From: an uncultured Eubacteriales bacterium
Lineage (GTDB): Bacteria; Bacillota; Clostridia; Oscillospirales; CAG-272
Assembly: GCA_934481325.1 (NCBI GenBank)
Contig: CAKSPL010000097.1
Coordinates: 1 to 5,523, forward strand
DNA length: 5,523 bases
Reading direction: 5' to 3'
Part shown: positions 4,343 to 5,523 of the stretch, piece by piece
Position numbering within the stretch: position 1 is the stretch's first letter
Layout: every line of letters starts with the position of its first letter
Made by a program: the position numbers and the translations under genes
Notes under the pieces: model-generated
Database searches by the model: none
What the model saw: the letters and a program-made list of their open reading frames with translations, nothing else
Told to the model about the DNA's origin: nothing

Positions 4343-5523
4343 TTACGGTTCCTCTTCCCCGTGCGCACGGTTGATTCTTCCCATCACCGCGTGTTCGTTG
4401 TAAAGGAGAAACAGCACCGCACCCGCAAGGCAGGCAATCGTGGCAATCAATGCCGTGGAGCGGTAACTTTGCTCGGTTTTCGCAACCGTAACCGAGGTAA
4501 ACACCAGCATTGAGATTGCCTGCCCCATCTTCATTGCAAAGGTGCGGGCGGCGAAAAACATTCCGCTTCTCTGCTCGCCGGTGTCCAGTGCGTCCGCCTC
4601 GGCAATATCGGCGACCACCGCCTGCGGCAGAATCCCGAGGATTGCCATCGGCACGCCTGCCAGCACGGCAATCAGATATCCCCAAAGAATCCCCTCTCCA
4701 CAGAAGAATGCAAGCAAAAACACGGCGGAATAGGCGAAAAAGCCGATGACAATCAGCGGCTTTTTGCCGAATTTCGGGGCGAGACGGTTGACCACGGGGT
4801 ACAGGCAAAGGCTGACCGCCGTCATCACCACGGTCAGCAGGAACGAATTGCTGTCCGGAATATGCATCAGCTCCGTGATATAAAACGCAAGTCCGGTCTG
4901 AAACAGGGTCACGGCAAAGAAATAAATCACGTCGGAATACACAAAACGGCGAAACTGATGGTTGCGGAAGGAAAGAAACAGAGAACGGAAGGCTTTCGTT
5001 TTCACCGGCTCGGAGGCGATATAGTCACGCTCCTTAATCCAGAGCGACGGCACAAGCATCGCCACTGCCGCCAGTGCCGCAAGAAGCGCAATTGCCGTGC
5101 GCACGGCGTTTGCCTTGCCGAGAGAAGCCTCAAACAGCCCCGCAATGTTCGGCAACAGATATGCAACCGAAAAACCGGCAATATAGGTAAAGGAGATATA
5201 GGTGGAAACGTTGATGCGGTTTTTCTGCGTGTCGCCAAGCTCGGCAATCAGGGCATTGTATGGGGTGCAATAGATTGTCATAAAGAGATAAAACAGCATC
5301 AGCGTGACAAACAGCACCGCGTCGTTTACCGCGATATTCGCCGTCTGAGGCAGGACAAACACGCCCACGGTAATCAGTGCAAACGGCACCGCAATCACCT
5401 TCATAAAGGGAATCCGCCTGCCGCCCTTGAAGGCACTGCGGTCAGACCAGCCGGCAATCAGCGGGTCGGTAATTGCGTCAAAAACCCTCCCCACTGCGGT
5501 GGTAATACCGAACAGCGTCAGCC
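4343..5523 (-). CDS. GPH-type (melibiose-permease-like) MFS sugar:cation symporter, 5' end cut by window edge
   Basis: This is a polytopic inner-membrane transporter. 392 residues are visible, from the second helix to the C-terminus (HGEEEP), and the true start lies beyond 5523. The second-helix motif GRVFDAITDPLIAGWSD matches the family of melibiose/glycoside:cation symporters. It keeps the two Asp residues four apart (visible residues 15 and 19) that correspond to the cation-site D55 and D59 of MelB. The loop GGRRIPFMK follows it. The C-terminal half carries the paired motif ADIAEADALDTGEQRSGMFFA, then a Lys-containing amphipathic helix (FAMKMGQAI). The sugar cannot be assigned from this. 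A GTG at 5494 is in frame, but it falls inside the conserved second-helix motif and is not the real start. The gene converges on the LysR gene and shares its terminator. Confidence 0.88.
   Translation of the reverse strand, partial: LTLFGITTAVGRVFDAITDPLIAGWSDRSAFKGGRRIPFMKVIAVPFALITVGVFVLPQTANIAVNDAVLFVTLMLFYLFMTIYCTPYNALIAELGDTQKNRINVSTYISFTYIAGFSVAYLLPNIAGLFEASLGKANAVRTAIALLAALAAVAMLVPSLWIKERDYIASEPVKTKAFRSLFLSFRNHQFRRFVYSDVIYFFAVTLFQTGLAFYITELMHIPDSNSFLLTVVMTAVSLCLYPVVNRLAPKFGKKPLIVIGFFAYSAVFLLAFFCGEGILWGYLIAVLAGVPMAILGILPQAVVADIAEADALDTGEQRSGMFFAARTFAMKMGQAISMLVFTSVTVAKTEQSYRSTALIATIACLAGAVLFLLYNEHAVMGRINRAHGEEEP

Noticed and set aside
5492..5494. GTG at 5494 as the start of the transporter gene
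   Set aside because: It is an internal Val in the conserved second-helix motif. The frame stays open to the window edge, with family-like residues (LTLFGITTA) upstream, so the gene is simply cut off.

Overview
The window looks like chromosomal DNA of an endospore-forming Clostridia-type Firmicute with moderately high GC. The evidence is a mother-cell sporulation sigma factor of the SigK type, strong purine-rich Shine-Dalgarno sites, near-consensus housekeeping promoters and a pyrophosphate-type phosphofructokinase. I see no RNA gene, CRISPR array, insertion sequence or phage gene. Seven protein genes fill almost all of the sequence, and two of them run off the ends.

Left part (1-1702, minus strand): a membrane CDP-alcohol phosphatidyltransferase gene (1639-1064) is followed by a pyrophosphate-dependent 6-phosphofructokinase gene (985 to beyond base 1). 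Each has its own near-perfect housekeeping promoter with a 17-bp spacer. Middle (1721-2445, plus strand): an intact, uninterrupted sigK encoding a hydrophobic N-terminal pro-sequence. It diverges from the phosphatidyltransferase gene and has a weak candidate sporulation promoter.

Right-centre (2457-3321, minus strand): a two-gene unit of a small three-helix membrane protein (PQ-loop/SemiSWEET-like in appearance) and an SGNH-fold protein that lacks the expected catalytic Ser and His. The two reading frames overlap by 56 nt. The unit diverges from a LysR-type regulator gene (3430-4320, plus). The intergenic control region is the most striking part of the window. Two overlapping back-to-back promoters lie on a 64-bp imperfect palindrome (25 of 32 position pairs complementary), so the two promoters are mirror images about one centre. 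A LysR-family box (ATAG-N7-CTAT) sits beside it in the regulator's leader. The simplest reading is that the LysR protein controls itself and the divergent membrane-protein/SGNH unit.

Right end: the regulator gene ends in a 12-bp-stem bidirectional terminator whose three-base loop is its own stop codon. The terminator also serves a convergent cation:sugar symporter-like MFS gene that enters from the right edge. No unmistakably new system is present. The best candidates for follow-up are the palindromic divergent promoter and the small-membrane-protein/degenerate-SGNH pair it drives.
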